A stretch of DNA of 64,000 nt from Syntrophales bacterium (GCA_035363115.1 DAOSEM010000006.1:1-64000), one strand, 5' to 3'. Counted from the stretch's first letter, positions 27,004 to 38,710 are shown. Numbers and translations: made by a program. The notes: generated by a model from the sequence alone, not told the origin.

Positions 27004-27409
27004 GGCTCTTCTTCTCCGTCGGCCTTGTCGCTTCCGTCTCCAGGATCACCACGGCCGCCGCGTGATCCGCCGTGTGGGTCAGGCTCAGGTGGACCGCTGT
27101 AATGCCCCGCTCTCTCAGCATGGAGGCGGCCTTCCCGTGCAGCACGAGGACCGGCTTGCCGCGCCGGTCCCGGGAAACTTCGATCTCCCGCAGGTGCACG
27201 CCCATCCCCAGGCCGATGCCCAGGCTCTTCAGGAAGGACTCCTTGGCGGCGAAACGGGCCGCGTAATGGATGGCCGGGCGGGCCTTGGCTCCACAATAGG
27301 CGGCCTCCCCGGGGGCGAAGAACCGGCCGGTGAAGCGGTCCCCCCATTTCTGGAGGAGCCGGTCGATGCGCCGGACCTCCACCAGGTCGATGCCCGTACC
27401 GGCAATCAC
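26990..27409 (-). CDS. acpS: Holo-[acyl-carrier-protein] synthase
   Basis: Transfers 4'-phosphopantetheine from CoA to acyl carrier protein. The 139-residue protein shows GTGIDLVEVRRIDRLL at residues 4-19 with the metal-binding Asp, RFAAKESFLKSLG near 50-62 with the catalytic Glu, and VHLSLTHTADHAAAVVI near 108-124. It starts with GTG at 27409, overlapping the folP stop as GTGA. Confidence 0.95.
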   Translation of the reverse strand: MIAGTGIDLVEVRRIDRLLQKWGDRFTGRFFAPGEAAYCGAKARPAIHYAARFAAKESFLKSLGIGLGMGVHLREIEVSRDRRGKPVLVLHGKAASMLRERGITAVHLSLTHTADHAAAVVILETEATRPTEKKSHVRE

Positions 27410-28641
27410 GTAGCCCCCTCCGGCGCCTCCGCTTCACCTCCCCGGCGGACCGCATCGGCGACGGCGGCGACCTTCTTCATGGCCTTCACGTCATGAACCC
27501 GGATCATGGCGGCCCCGTTCAGGATGGCCGCCGTGACGGCGGCGGCGGTTCCCGGGAGCCGCTCCGCCGGGGGGTCACCCCCGGTTGCCCGGCCGATGGA
27601 GGCCTTCCGGGACACCCCCACCAGGATCGGCCTGCCGAGGGACCGGAATTCTTCCAGGTGGCGGAGCATCCGCCAGTTGTCGCGGTCGCTCTTGCCGAAG
27701 CCGAACCCCGGATCCACCAGGATCCGCTCTTCCGGGACACCCGCCGCGGAGGCCGCCTCCATTCGCTCCTCAAGGAAGGCGATCATGTCCCCCGGCACCG
27801 AGCCATAGGGAACGTATTCGGACTGCATGATGCGGGGCACACCGCGGATGTGCATGAGCGACACGGCAGCACCGGTCTCCGCCACAACCCCGGCCATATC
27901 ATGGTCGAAGGTCATGGCGCTGACGTCGTTGACCATCGCCGCGCCGGCCTCGACGGCCCGCCGGGCCACCTGCGCCTTCGTGGTGTCCACCGACAGGGGG
28001 ACGGGGAGCTGCCGCGCCAGGGTCTCGACGACGGGAATCACCCGCCGGAGCTCCTCGTCCAGGGAAACGGGATCCGATCCCGGCCGGGTCGATTCCCCGC
28101 CGACATCGATCCAATCCGCCCCCTCTTCCACCATCTGCAGTGCCCGGGCCACGGCCTGATCCGGAGCCAGGCAGAGGCCGCCGTCGGAGAAGGAGTCGGG
28201 GGTGACGTTCAGGATGCCCATGACAAGGGTCCGCTCCCCCAGGGCCATCTCCCACTTTCCCGCCCTGAGTACGTGTCGGTCCCGGAAGTGCCGCCCCAGG
28301 AGCGACGGGATTGCTTCCGCCAGCGTCTTCAGGCCGAAGGGCTGGAAGGCCATTTTTTCCGCGAACCGCCGGAGCTGCTTGACCGTGCCCATGAGGACCA
28401 CATCGGTGAAAGGCAGGCTGCAGGCAACGGTTCCCCGGGCCACCGCCGCGTCGCCGCCCGCGGAAAGCATCTCCTGCTTGAGGATGTTGGCGTCCCGGCA
28501 GGACACCTTTTCCAGGAGAACGGCCAGCCCGGCCATTTTGGGCGCCATCGCATCGATCCCCCAAGGGTCACAGCCGGTGCGCCGGAGGATCTCCCGGGCG
28601 TCCGCGGGGGTCGGACAGTGGAGCATTCTGGGATTCCGCAT
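27406..28641 (-). CDS. folP: Dihydropteroate synthase with an extra N-terminal domain
   Basis: Condenses p-aminobenzoate with dihydropterin diphosphate in folate synthesis. The catalytic TIM barrel begins near residue 145 (LVMGILNVTPDSFSDGG) and continues with DWIDVGGESTRPGS and VDPGFGFGKS. The first 130 or so residues are an extra domain seen in some bacterial FolP proteins and absent from the 280-residue E. coli enzyme. I start at ATG 28641; a GTG nine bases upstream is also possible. The 159-base gap after ftsH shows no clear terminator. Confidence 0.93.
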   Translation of the reverse strand: MRNPRMLHCPTPADAREILRRTGCDPWGIDAMAPKMAGLAVLLEKVSCRDANILKQEMLSAGGDAAVARGTVACSLPFTDVVLMGTVKQLRRFAEKMAFQPFGLKTLAEAIPSLLGRHFRDRHVLRAGKWEMALGERTLVMGILNVTPDSFSDGGLCLAPDQAVARALQMVEEGADWIDVGGESTRPGSDPVSLDEELRRVIPVVETLARQLPVPLSVDTTKAQVARRAVEAGAAMVNDVSAMTFDHDMAGVVAETGAAVSLMHIRGVPRIMQSEYVPYGSVPGDMIAFLEERMEAASAAGVPEERILVDPGFGFGKSDRDNWRMLRHLEEFRSLGRPILVGVSRKASIGRATGGDPPAERLPGTAAAVTAAILNGAAMIRVHDVKAMKKVAAVADAVRRGGEAEAPEGAT

Positions 28642-28800
28642 ACGTTTCACCCGCCGCGGGCCGTCCGGAAACGGCCTGCAGGTCTCACAGGCTGGTTTCT
28701 TCCGGGAATTCCTTGGGACAACGGAAATGGAGCGGCGCCACCGCTCCGGCTCGGGCGCAAAGGCCCGCCGCCTCACTTCGTGCGTCCGGCCGGAACGGGA

Positions 28801-30627
<1,827 letters not shown>

Positions 30628-30733
30628 AGGGTTCGTTCCTCTCTTGCCGTTTCCGGCCTTGGGAAAAGTGTGGATGCGCCACAAGGACGCATCCCTGAAT
30701 TTGCCCCTTCCTTACAATAACCGTTTCGCCATT

Positions 30734-32146
30734 TCAAACACTTTGCGACGGCGCCTCCTCCCGGGGTGTCTCCTCGATTTCCACCCGGAGGACGCGGAGC
30801 GTGTCCACCGTCACGAGGGCCCGGTCACCGCGGCAGACGCCCGCCACCCAGAGGATCCCTCCTCGATCTTCAAGAACCGGCAGGATGGATCGCCGGGACC
30901 GAGGAGTCTTCCGGTCGGTGAAAATGTCCTGCAGCTTTTTCGTTCCACCGAGCCCCAGGGGGCGGATGCGATCCCCCGGACGGGCGGACCGGACTGTCAG
31001 CGGAAAGGCAAGCCTGTCCGCATCGAACAGCGCGACCCGGCCGGTTCCCATCCCCCATGGAGGCTCGACCTGGGACACTTCGAGGCGGCATCCCGCCTCG
31101 GGAATGGCGGTCCGTCCCGGCACGTCCACGGGATATTCGTATCCGGCGGTTTCCGGAACCCGGGTCAGGAGGATCAGCCGGCCGTATTCCCGGACGGCCG
31201 TGACACCGCCGGGAAGGTGGAGAGCCCCCTGGGGCCGGTCTCCCGCCGCCAGGGCCAGGACCGACTCCGCGTGACCGTACCCGACCCTCCGGCCGGGGGC
31301 CAGGGCGTCCAGGAGCGCCTTCACCACCCGGAACCGGACCGCTTCGTGCAGGCCCGCCAGGCCGTCCAAGGGCACCTCGATCCGGGAACCCGTCCGGGCC
31401 GGGACAAGCCGCCCCAGGACCTCCCGGACCGTCTCCTCCAGGAAATCGTTCTCCCGGCGGGCGATGTCCGCCAGCCGGGCCAGCCCCTCCTCCACCCGGA
31501 TATTGTACTGGGACGAGAGGTGTGGCAGGAGGTCCTGCCGGAGCCGGTTCCGGAAAAACCGCTGGTCCCGGTTCGTCGCGTCCTCCCGGAAGGACAGCCC
31601 TTCTCTCTTCAGGAACTCCGCGATCTCCCGCCGGGATGCATAAAGAAGCGGCCGCACGAAGAGGCAGTCCCGGACAGGCAGCATTCCCTTCAGGCCATCG
31701 AGGCCGGTTCCCCGGACCATGTTCATGAGCACCGTCTCCGCCTGGTCCCCGCGGTTGTGGCCCAGGGCGATGCGGCCGGCGCCCGCGTTTTCGGCGGCTT
31801 CCCGGAGAAAATCATAGCGGGCGTCCCGGGCCGCCTCCTCGAGGGACTTCCCGTCCCGGTCCCGCAGGGCCCCCTGCTCCAGGCGGCGGCAGGCCAGGGG
31901 CACGCGCAGCCGGTCCGCCAGGGACTGGACGAAAGCCTCGTCCCGGTTCGCCTCCTCGCCGCGGAGACCGTGATTCAAGTGGGCCGCCGACAGGACCCAC
32001 TTCCGGCCGGAGGCCAGGCGGCAGAGCACCTCCAGGAGGGCCGCCGAATCGGCCCCGCCGGAGACGGCCGCAAGGACCCGCTCCCCTTCCCCGATCATGG
32101 AGAAGCGGTCGATGGTCCGGGAAATCCTGCGCAGGAACGGGTCCAT
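30734..32146 (-). CDS. tilS: tRNA(Ile)-lysidine synthase
   Basis: Converts C34 of the CAU-anticodon tRNA(Ile) to lysidine, so that it reads AUA rather than AUG. The 470-residue protein has the PP-loop AAVSGGADSAALLEVL near 26-41, AHLNHGLRGEEA near 55-66 and ALGHNRGDQAETVLMNMVRG near 125-144, all family signatures. The C-terminal tRNA-binding domains are present. It lies 43 bases after the gph-like gene. Confidence 0.94.
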   Translation of the reverse strand: MDPFLRRISRTIDRFSMIGEGERVLAAVSGGADSAALLEVLCRLASGRKWVLSAAHLNHGLRGEEANRDEAFVQSLADRLRVPLACRRLEQGALRDRDGKSLEEAARDARYDFLREAAENAGAGRIALGHNRGDQAETVLMNMVRGTGLDGLKGMLPVRDCLFVRPLLYASRREIAEFLKREGLSFREDATNRDQRFFRNRLRQDLLPHLSSQYNIRVEEGLARLADIARRENDFLEETVREVLGRLVPARTGSRIEVPLDGLAGLHEAVRFRVVKALLDALAPGRRVGYGHAESVLALAAGDRPQGALHLPGGVTAVREYGRLILLTRVPETAGYEYPVDVPGRTAIPEAGCRLEVSQVEPPWGMGTGRVALFDADRLAFPLTVRSARPGDRIRPLGLGGTKKLQDIFTDRKTPRSRRSILPVLEDRGGILWVAGVCRGDRALVTVDTLRVLRVEIEETPREEAPSQSV

Positions 32147-32189
32147 GCCTTGTCCTTGTTGCGGCGGATCGGGGCCGGCGCCGCGGGTC

Positions 32190-32840
32190 TCAGCGGATCA
32201 GCGTCACGAGCTCCGCCGGATCCTCGTACGTGCGGTCGGGACGGAGGGCCAGGAGTTTCTCCCGGGGCGTGAGCCCCTTCAGGTACGCACAGCTCAAGGC
32301 ACCGCCGTTTTGAGCCAGGAGCACGTCGTTGACGCCGTCTCCGATCACGGCGGTCCGGCCGGGGGAAACGCCGAACCGCCGGGTCACCAGGTCCAGCAGG
32401 CGGGGGTCCGGCTTGATGAAGGGGGTGCTGTCGGCGCCGATCACCTCGTCGAAATGCCCCGTCAGGCCCAGGGCCTCGGCGATGGGCAGCGCGAAGGAAT
32501 GGCGCTTGTTCGTCAGGATCACCTTGCGCTTGCCCGCGAAGTGGCGGAGCGCCTCCTCGATGCCGGGGTACGGGCGGGTCGTGTCCAGCATGTGCTCCCG
32601 GTAATGGGTGCCGAAATACTCGAGGGCCTCGTCGAAGCGTCCGCCGTCCAACCCGCCCAGGCTGCGCTCGATCAGCACGCGCACCCCGTCGCCGACGAAC
32701 CGGAGGATCTCCTCAACGGGCCGCTCAGGCAGGCTCAGGCGCCGCAGGGTTGCGTTCACCGATGCCGCAATGTCTCCCCCGGAAGACACGAGTGTGCCGT
32801 CGAGGTCAAAAATCAAAAGGTCCGCTTCCATGGTTCGCAT
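32190..32840 (-). CDS. gph: HAD-family hydrolase, phosphoglycolate phosphatase-like
   Basis: The 216-residue HAD phosphatase has motif I LLIFDLDGTLVSSGGD near 8-23, motif II LTNKR near 110, and motif IV VIGDGVNDVLLA near 162-173, with a helical cap between. These match Gph, which clears 2-phosphoglycolate made during repair of oxidised DNA ends, but HAD substrates cannot be read from sequence. GGGAGAG precedes the ATG at 32840. It lies between recG and tilS in one leftward run. Confidence 0.85.
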   Translation of the reverse strand: MRTMEADLLIFDLDGTLVSSGGDIAASVNATLRRLSLPERPVEEILRFVGDGVRVLIERSLGGLDGGRFDEALEYFGTHYREHMLDTTRPYPGIEEALRHFAGKRKVILTNKRHSFALPIAEALGLTGHFDEVIGADSTPFIKPDPRLLDLVTRRFGVSPGRTAVIGDGVNDVLLAQNGGALSCAYLKGLTPREKLLALRPDRTYEDPAELVTLIR

Positions 32841-32895
32841 ATCTCTCCCGCGGGGAAACCGGCGGAAACCGGTCCCCCTCCTTTCCTTTCGTTTG

Positions 32896-35358
32896 TCACC
32901 CGACCCGGGCCAGTTCTAGCCGGCCGTGCCAGCGCTTCAGGAGCACCTCCTTCAGGAGGGCGTGCTCCGGCCTCACCAGCGCCGGATCCCGTTCGGCCAG
33001 CGCAAAGGCGTCGGCTCGCGCCTCCGCCAGGATCCTCCCGTCCCGGACGATGTCGGCCACCCGGAAGTCCGGGAGGCCCGACTGCCGCGTCCCCAGGAAC
33101 TCGCCGGGCCCCCGGATCGCAAGGTCCTCCTCGGCGATCCGGAATCCGTCCTGGGTCTCCTCCATCACCCGGAGCCGGCGGCGGGCGTCGGGGGAGCCGG
33201 CGTGCCCCGCCAGAAGGATGCAGAGCGACTCCGCCTCCCCCCGTCCCACCCGTCCGCGGAGCTGGTGGAGCTGGGAGAGGCCGAAGCGCTCGGCATGCTC
33301 GATCACCATCACCGAGGCCTCCGGGATGTCGATCCCCACCTCGATGACCGTCGTGGAGACGAGAATGTGGATGCTCCCGGCGGCGAAATCCGCCATGACG
33401 GCGTCCTTTTCGGTTCCCTTCATCCGCCCCGTGACCAGGCCCACCCTGTATTCCGGGAAGATCTCCGCCTGCAGGTGCCCGGCCATGCGGGTGGCGTCCT
33501 TGAGGTCCAGGGCCTCCGACTCCTCCACGAGGGGATAGACGATGAAGGCCTGGTTCCCCTTCCGGATCTCCCGCCGGATCGCATCGTAGACCCGGGCGCG
33601 GTGATGCTCATACACGACGCGGGTATCCACGGGCTTCTTCCCCGGCGGCATCTCGTCCAGCACCGATACGTCGAGATCGCCATAGACCGTCATGGCCAGG
33701 GTCCGGGGGATCGGGGTGGCCGTCATCACCAGGACGTCCGGGTTGCCCCCCTTGTCCCGGAGGGTGGCCCGCTGGAGGACGCCAAACCGGTGCTGCTCGT
33801 CGATCACCACCATGCCCAGCCGCCGGTACTCCACGCCCTCCTGGATCAGGGCATGGGTCCCGACCACAACCTGCACCTCCCCCCGGGCGACCGCCTCCAG
33901 GGTTTCCTTCCGGTCGTTTCCTTTCCGTCCGCCTGAGAGGAACCCCGCCCGGAGGCCGAGGTCCCCGGCCCACCGCTCGATGTTGCGGAAGTGCTGCCGG
34001 GCGAGGATCTCCGTCGGGGCCATGAAGGCGCCCTGGAAACCGTTTTCACAGGCCGCCACGATGGCCGCAAAGGCAACCACGGTCTTGCCGGAGCAGACGT
34101 CTCCCTGGAGCAGGCGGTTCATCCGGTGCGGCCGCTCCATGTCGCCGGCGATCTCGCCCAGGACCCTCTTCTGCGCCATGGTGAGACGGAACGGAAGCCC
34201 GTTCAGGAACCGCTTCACCAGCGGACCGCCGGTCCGGAAGGCGATGCCCTCCTCGATGGCCTGGCCGCGCCGGCGCAGGGCCATTCCAAGCTGCAGGAAG
34301 AAGAATTCGTCGTAGATCAGTCGCCGGTGGGCCGGGGAGGCAAACCGGTTCAGGTCGTCCGGGTCGGACTCCGGCCCCGGAAAGTGAACCTCCCGGACGG
34401 CCTCAACCATCGCCGGAAGGCGGCGGCTCTGCAGGATGAAAGGCGGGATCGGGCTGATCAGGTGGCCCGCATACTCCTCCAGGACCTCAGCCAGGATCCG
34501 CCGCAGGACCTTCTGGTAGAGCCCCTCCGTCTCGGAATAGACGGGGACGATCCGCCGGAAATGGAGGCTGTCGGTCCCCTCCTCTTCGTCGATGACCTCG
34601 TAGTCGGGGTGGATCATCTCCTTGCCCCCCAGGAAGCCGCGGACCTCGCCCGTGAGGATGACCGTTCCCCCCTCCCGGAAAACCCGCTTGAGGTAGGCCG
34701 ATCCGCCCCGGAACCACTTGCACAGGAGCGTCCCCGTCCCGTCCTCCACGGCGGCCTCGAAGACGCGCCGGCGTCCGTACTGGCGGAACCCGGCGGCGGT
34801 GACCCTCCCCACCACGGTTTCCCGGCGGCCGAAGATCGCCGCGGCGATTTTGCGGATTTCCCGCCGGTCCTCGTAGCGCCGCGGCAGGAAGTAGAGCAGG
34901 TCCTCCACCGTGACGAGACCCTTCTTTTCGAGGAGGGATGAGATTCGGGGGCCGACGCCCCGGACATAGCGGGCGGGGGTGGACAACTGGTAGAGGGACA
35001 GCCGGACATCCTCCGTCCCGGGCAGGGCGGGCGTCGCATCGGGGGCTGCGGCCGTGCGGCGGGGGATCCAGCGCCGGATTTCGTCGAGGAGCCGCACGGC
35101 CCGGACGATGCGCCCCTTCTTCTCTTCGTCCGGCAGCGCGTCATACCCGCGGAAGATCTCCCCGAACTCGTCCAGGAGGCCCGAGGGCGGCGGCTGTCCG
35201 GGGGAGACGGACTCCCAGTCCTTTCCCTTCAGCGCCGCCACATGGCCCGCCATGAGCGGCTCCAGGTCGCGCAGCGCGGACACGTGCCGGTATCCCTCCC
35301 GGGAGGCGAACCGGAGCGGGCTTTCCATGCGCTGGAGGATTTCTTCCACGGATTCCAT
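32896..35358 (-). CDS. recG: ATP-dependent DNA helicase RecG
   Basis: Remodels stalled replication forks and branched recombination intermediates. The 820-residue protein has an N-terminal wedge/OB domain (about 130-320; VEDLLYFLPRRYEDRR), Walker A LLQGDVCSGKTVVAF near 415, the DEQH motif VVIDEQHRFGVLQR near 515, and motif VI LHQLRGRVGRGEAES near 700. The ATG at 35358 has a GGGAA nearby; the longer reading from TTG 35376 is unnecessary. First gene of the leftward run reaching lysC. Confidence 0.96.
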   Translation of the reverse strand: MESVEEILQRMESPLRFASREGYRHVSALRDLEPLMAGHVAALKGKDWESVSPGQPPPSGLLDEFGEIFRGYDALPDEEKKGRIVRAVRLLDEIRRWIPRRTAAAPDATPALPGTEDVRLSLYQLSTPARYVRGVGPRISSLLEKKGLVTVEDLLYFLPRRYEDRREIRKIAAAIFGRRETVVGRVTAAGFRQYGRRRVFEAAVEDGTGTLLCKWFRGGSAYLKRVFREGGTVILTGEVRGFLGGKEMIHPDYEVIDEEEGTDSLHFRRIVPVYSETEGLYQKVLRRILAEVLEEYAGHLISPIPPFILQSRRLPAMVEAVREVHFPGPESDPDDLNRFASPAHRRLIYDEFFFLQLGMALRRRGQAIEEGIAFRTGGPLVKRFLNGLPFRLTMAQKRVLGEIAGDMERPHRMNRLLQGDVCSGKTVVAFAAIVAACENGFQGAFMAPTEILARQHFRNIERWAGDLGLRAGFLSGGRKGNDRKETLEAVARGEVQVVVGTHALIQEGVEYRRLGMVVIDEQHRFGVLQRATLRDKGGNPDVLVMTATPIPRTLAMTVYGDLDVSVLDEMPPGKKPVDTRVVYEHHRARVYDAIRREIRKGNQAFIVYPLVEESEALDLKDATRMAGHLQAEIFPEYRVGLVTGRMKGTEKDAVMADFAAGSIHILVSTTVIEVGIDIPEASVMVIEHAERFGLSQLHQLRGRVGRGEAESLCILLAGHAGSPDARRRLRVMEETQDGFRIAEEDLAIRGPGEFLGTRQSGLPDFRVADIVRDGRILAEARADAFALAERDPALVRPEHALLKEVLLKRWHGRLELARVG

Positions 35359-35412
35359 GATTCCCGTGGATATCAAAAGGGGAACCGCACCTCAAGGGAG
35401 AATCCGGGCTGA

Positions 35413-35441
35413 TTGACTTTTCAGCGGTTTCACGCTACACA
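35413..35441 (+). promoter_or_regulatory. Putative purM promoter
   Basis: TTGACT (35413-35418) and TACACA (35436-35441) are 17 bases apart on the plus strand, in the divergent gap between recG and purM. The start codon is 25 bases further on. Confidence 0.5.
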
Positions 35442-35465
35442 GGACGGCATTTCCAGGGGGTGCGC

Positions 35466-36515
35466 ATGTCCAATTCAGCAACGTATCGTGAGGCCGGTGT
35501 CGACATCGACAAGGCCAATCTTTTTGTAGACCGGATCAAGCCAGTCGTCCGGAACACCTTCCGGAAGGAGGTCATGAGCGGCATCGGGGGATTCGGGGCC
35601 CTCTTCCGGATGGACCTGACCCGCTGGCGCAAGCCCATTCTCGTGTCCTCCACCGACGGGGTCGGGACCAAGCTCCGCATCGCGCACTGGATGAACCGGC
35701 ACGATACCATCGGCATCGACCTCGTGGCCATGTCCGTCAACGATGTCCTCGTACAGGGTGCGGAGCCCCTGTTTTTCCTCGATTACCTGGCCACCGGCCG
35801 GATCGACGTGGAGACGAGCGTGAAGGTCGTCGAGGGAATCGCCCATGGATGCCAGGACGCGGGATGCGCCCTCATCGGCGGCGAGACCGCCGAGATGCCC
35901 GGGTTTTACGGCGACGGCGAATACGACTTGGCGGGGTTCTGCGTCGGCGCCGTCGAGGAGGACCGGCTGATCGACGGCTCCGAAGTCAGGGTGGGCGACG
36001 TCCTCATAGGGATCGCCTCGACGGGACTCCACAGCAACGGTTACTCCCTGGCCCGCAGGGTCTTCTTCGACCGGCAGGGTCTGTCGGTCCAGGACCGGGT
36101 GGCCGGCCTCGAGGGAACCGTGGGCGAAGAGCTCCTGAAGCCGACCCGGATCTATGTCAAGTCGGTCCTGAACGTCCTGAAGAACTTTCCGGTCCACGGT
36201 CTCGTCCACGTGACCGGCGGCGGCTTCTACGACAACATCCCCCGCATTGTCCGCGGCTCCATCCGGGCCGTCGTCCGGCGGGATTCCTGGATCATTCCCC
36301 CGATTTTCAGGGTTCTCCAGGAGCTGGGCCGGGTCGAGGAGGGGGAGATGTTCCGGGTCTTCAACATGGGCATCGGCATGATTCTCGTCGTGCCGGAGCA
36401 GGACGCGCCGGAGATCCTCAACCGGCTGCACCAGCTCGGCGAGACGGCGTGGCCCATCGGCCACATCGACCGGCGGGAGGACGATCAGCCTCCGCTGGAA
36501 ATGGTCTCCCCCTGA
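35466..36515 (+). CDS. purM: Phosphoribosylformylglycinamidine cyclo-ligase
   Basis: ATP-dependent ring closure to aminoimidazole ribotide, step five of purine synthesis. The 349-residue protein shows SSTDGVGTKLRIA near 62-74, GIDLVAMSVNDVLVQGAEPL near 84-103 and GGETAEMPGFY near 138-148. The ATG at 35466 is chosen because GGGGGTG lies just upstream; a GTG six bases earlier is in frame. It is followed 85 bases later by purN, the classic pairing, probably in one transcript. Confidence 0.96.
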   Translation: MSNSATYREAGVDIDKANLFVDRIKPVVRNTFRKEVMSGIGGFGALFRMDLTRWRKPILVSSTDGVGTKLRIAHWMNRHDTIGIDLVAMSVNDVLVQGAEPLFFLDYLATGRIDVETSVKVVEGIAHGCQDAGCALIGGETAEMPGFYGDGEYDLAGFCVGAVEEDRLIDGSEVRVGDVLIGIASTGLHSNGYSLARRVFFDRQGLSVQDRVAGLEGTVGEELLKPTRIYVKSVLNVLKNFPVHGLVHVTGGGFYDNIPRIVRGSIRAVVRRDSWIIPPIFRVLQELGRVEEGEMFRVFNMGIGMILVVPEQDAPEILNRLHQLGETAWPIGHIDRREDDQPPLEMVSP

Positions 36516-36600
36516 GGCGACTCTCCGCTCCCTCCGCCGGCAAGCCCGTCCGCTGTTCCGGGCCTCCCGGCGTCTTCGAGCGAACGAACGGTGAATCCAG

Positions 36601-37263
36601 ATGAATCAAGTGCCCATCGGCGTCCTGGTATCCGGAAGCGGCTCCAACCTGCAGTCCCTGATCGACCGCATCGAGGAGGGAACGCTGGACGCCCGGATCC
36701 GGATCGTCATCAGCAACAACCCGGACGCCTTTGCCCTGAAACGCTGTGAAAAGCACGGTATCCGGACGGCGGTCATCCGGCACGCCGACTATCCCGACCG
36801 GGAATCCTTCGACCGGAAAATGGCGGAGATCCTCAAGGCCAGCGGGGTGGAGCTGGTGGTCATGGCGGGGTTCATGCGCATCCTGTCCTCGTGGTTCCTC
36901 CGGGAATTCCCCCTGCGGATCATGAACATCCACCCGGCGCTGCTCCCGGCCTTTCCGGGACTGCACGTCCAGCGGCAGGCGGTTCTCCACGGGGTCAGGT
37001 TTTCCGGCTGCACGGTCCACTTCGCCGACGAGGGCGTCGACACCGGCCCCATCATCATCCAGGCGGTCGTCCCCGTCCTCGACGACGACACGGAAGACAC
37101 CCTGGCCGCGCGGATCCTCAGACAGGAGCACCGGATCTACCCGCAGGCCGTCCAGTTGTATGCCGAGGGAAGGCTCCGGATCGAAGGGCGGCGGGTCATC
37201 GTCGTCGACAATCCGGCCGGCGGCGACGAGGCCCTTCACAATCCTCCCGTCACGAATTTCTGA
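36601..37263 (+). CDS. purN: Phosphoribosylglycinamide formyltransferase
   Basis: Transfers formyl from 10-formyl-tetrahydrofolate to GAR in purine synthesis. The 220-residue protein has LVSGSGSNLQSLIDRI near 9-24, VVMAGFMRIL near 86-95, the catalytic Asn-His in MNIHPALLPAFPG near 108-120, and the catalytic Asp in DEGVDTGPII near 142-151. It has normal length with a short C-terminal extension. Confidence 0.96.
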   Translation: MNQVPIGVLVSGSGSNLQSLIDRIEEGTLDARIRIVISNNPDAFALKRCEKHGIRTAVIRHADYPDRESFDRKMAEILKASGVELVVMAGFMRILSSWFLREFPLRIMNIHPALLPAFPGLHVQRQAVLHGVRFSGCTVHFADEGVDTGPIIIQAVVPVLDDDTEDTLAARILRQEHRIYPQAVQLYAEGRLRIEGRRVIVVDNPAGGDEALHNPPVTNF

Positions 37264-37313
37264 ATACCGCTGCCGAGAAACGGCATCCGAGATTTCCAGA
37301 AGGAAAGGATTCC

Positions 37314-38630
37314 ATGAACGAGACAGGCTACGATTTCAGCATCACAAACCTCGGTGAGCGCACGATTCCCTCCCCGGTCATCGCGAACTACTACACCCCG
37401 GATGACCGGCGGATCCTCTTCAATATCGATCCGCTGCACTTCGCCGAATGGAAGGCCCCGGACGGATCGCCCCTGTCCATGGAAGTTGCCGGCCCCCGGG
37501 AGAAGATCTTTTTCGATCCGTCGAAAACGAAGGTTGCCATTGTAACCTGCGGGGGACTCTGCCCCGGCATCAACGACGTCATCCGCGCCGTTGTGATGGA
37601 GCTCCATCACCGCTACGGCGTCCGCAATATTCAGGGAATCCGCTACGGATTCCAGGGCCTGATCCCGAAATACGGACATGCCATGCTGGACCTGACCCCG
37701 GATGTGGTCAAGGACATCCACACCCTGGGAGGGAGCTTCCTGTCGTCTTCCCGGGGTCTTCAGGATGTGTGCGAAATGGTCAACGCCCTCAAGCGCATGA
37801 ACGTGGATATCCTGTTCTGCATCGGCGGCGACGGGACCATGCGGGCCGCGGAGCAGATCACCTGCGAGATCCTGAGCAGGCATCTGAACATCGGGGTCAT
37901 CGGCATCCCCAAGACCATCGACAACGACCTTAACCTGATCCAGAAGACCTTCGGCTACGATACGGCCATTTCGGAGGCGGTCCGGGTCATTCAGTGCGCC
38001 CACGCGGAGGCCAAGGGAGCGCCCCTCGGCATCGGCCTGGTAAAACTCATGGGGCGCCTCTCCGGCCACATCGCCGTCGGGGCCGCATTGGCCCAGAACG
38101 AGGCCAACTTCGTCCTGATCCCGGAGGTGCCTTTCGACCTCGATGGGGAAAGGGGCTTTTTGAGGGCTCTCGAACAGCGGCTCCGGGAACGCCAGCACTG
38201 TGTCATCCTCGTGGCCGAGGGCGCCGGTCAGGACCTGGTGCCCCACAGCGGGGAAGAACGGGCAACGGACGCATCGGGAAACATCCGCCTCCTGGACATC
38301 GGCCTGTTCCTGAAGGAGCGGATCGAGCGGTACTTCCAGGGCCTGGGGCAGGACATCAACCTGAAATACATCGACCCCAGCTACACCCTGCGGAGTGTTC
38401 CCGCCAGCGCCAGCGACAGCATCTACTGCGGCGCCCTGGGCCAGTACGCCGCCCATGCCGGCATGGCGGGCAAGACGGGCATGCTCGTGGGGCTCATGAA
38501 AGACGAATTCGTCCACCTGCCCCTGAAGGCCGTCACGTCGGGCAAACGGGTGGAACCGGCGGGAAACCTGTGGATGCGCGTCCTCGAATCGACGGGCCAG
38601 CCGCTGTCCATGAAGAACGTCCCGGCCTGA
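37314..38630 (+). CDS. pfkA: 6-phosphofructokinase of the long, trypanosomatid/plant-like clade
   Basis: Phosphorylates fructose 6-phosphate in glycolysis. The 438-residue protein has an N-terminal extension of about 70 residues, then AIVTCGGLCPGINDVIR near 76-92, FCIGGDGTMRAAEQI near 166-180 and IGIPKTIDNDL near 195-205. The Gly in GGDGT (position 104 in E. coli PFK) points to ATP as donor, while PKTIDND (Lys at 124) is found in PPi-PFKs and in ATP-dependent trypanosome and plant enzymes. ATP use is therefore favoured but not certain. AGGAAAGG precedes the ATG. Confidence 0.9.
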   Translation: MNETGYDFSITNLGERTIPSPVIANYYTPDDRRILFNIDPLHFAEWKAPDGSPLSMEVAGPREKIFFDPSKTKVAIVTCGGLCPGINDVIRAVVMELHHRYGVRNIQGIRYGFQGLIPKYGHAMLDLTPDVVKDIHTLGGSFLSSSRGLQDVCEMVNALKRMNVDILFCIGGDGTMRAAEQITCEILSRHLNIGVIGIPKTIDNDLNLIQKTFGYDTAISEAVRVIQCAHAEAKGAPLGIGLVKLMGRLSGHIAVGAALAQNEANFVLIPEVPFDLDGERGFLRALEQRLRERQHCVILVAEGAGQDLVPHSGEERATDASGNIRLLDIGLFLKERIERYFQGLGQDINLKYIDPSYTLRSVPASASDSIYCGALGQYAAHAGMAGKTGMLVGLMKDEFVHLPLKAVTSGKRVEPAGNLWMRVLESTGQPLSMKNVPA

Positions 38631-38651
38631 AAGACGGGCCGGATCCTTTTT
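38622..38651 (+). terminator. Weak terminator overlapping the end of pfkA
   Basis: CCGGCC (38622-38627) pairs with GGCCGG (38637-38642) with the pfkA stop codon in the loop, followed by a short U run at 38646-38651. The stem is only six base pairs, so efficiency is doubtful. Confidence 0.4.
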
Positions 38652-38710
38652 CTCTGCGAAGCTGGGCGAAGCATCCCGACATCTTCCCGCGCCGCCGGCA
38701 GAACCACACG

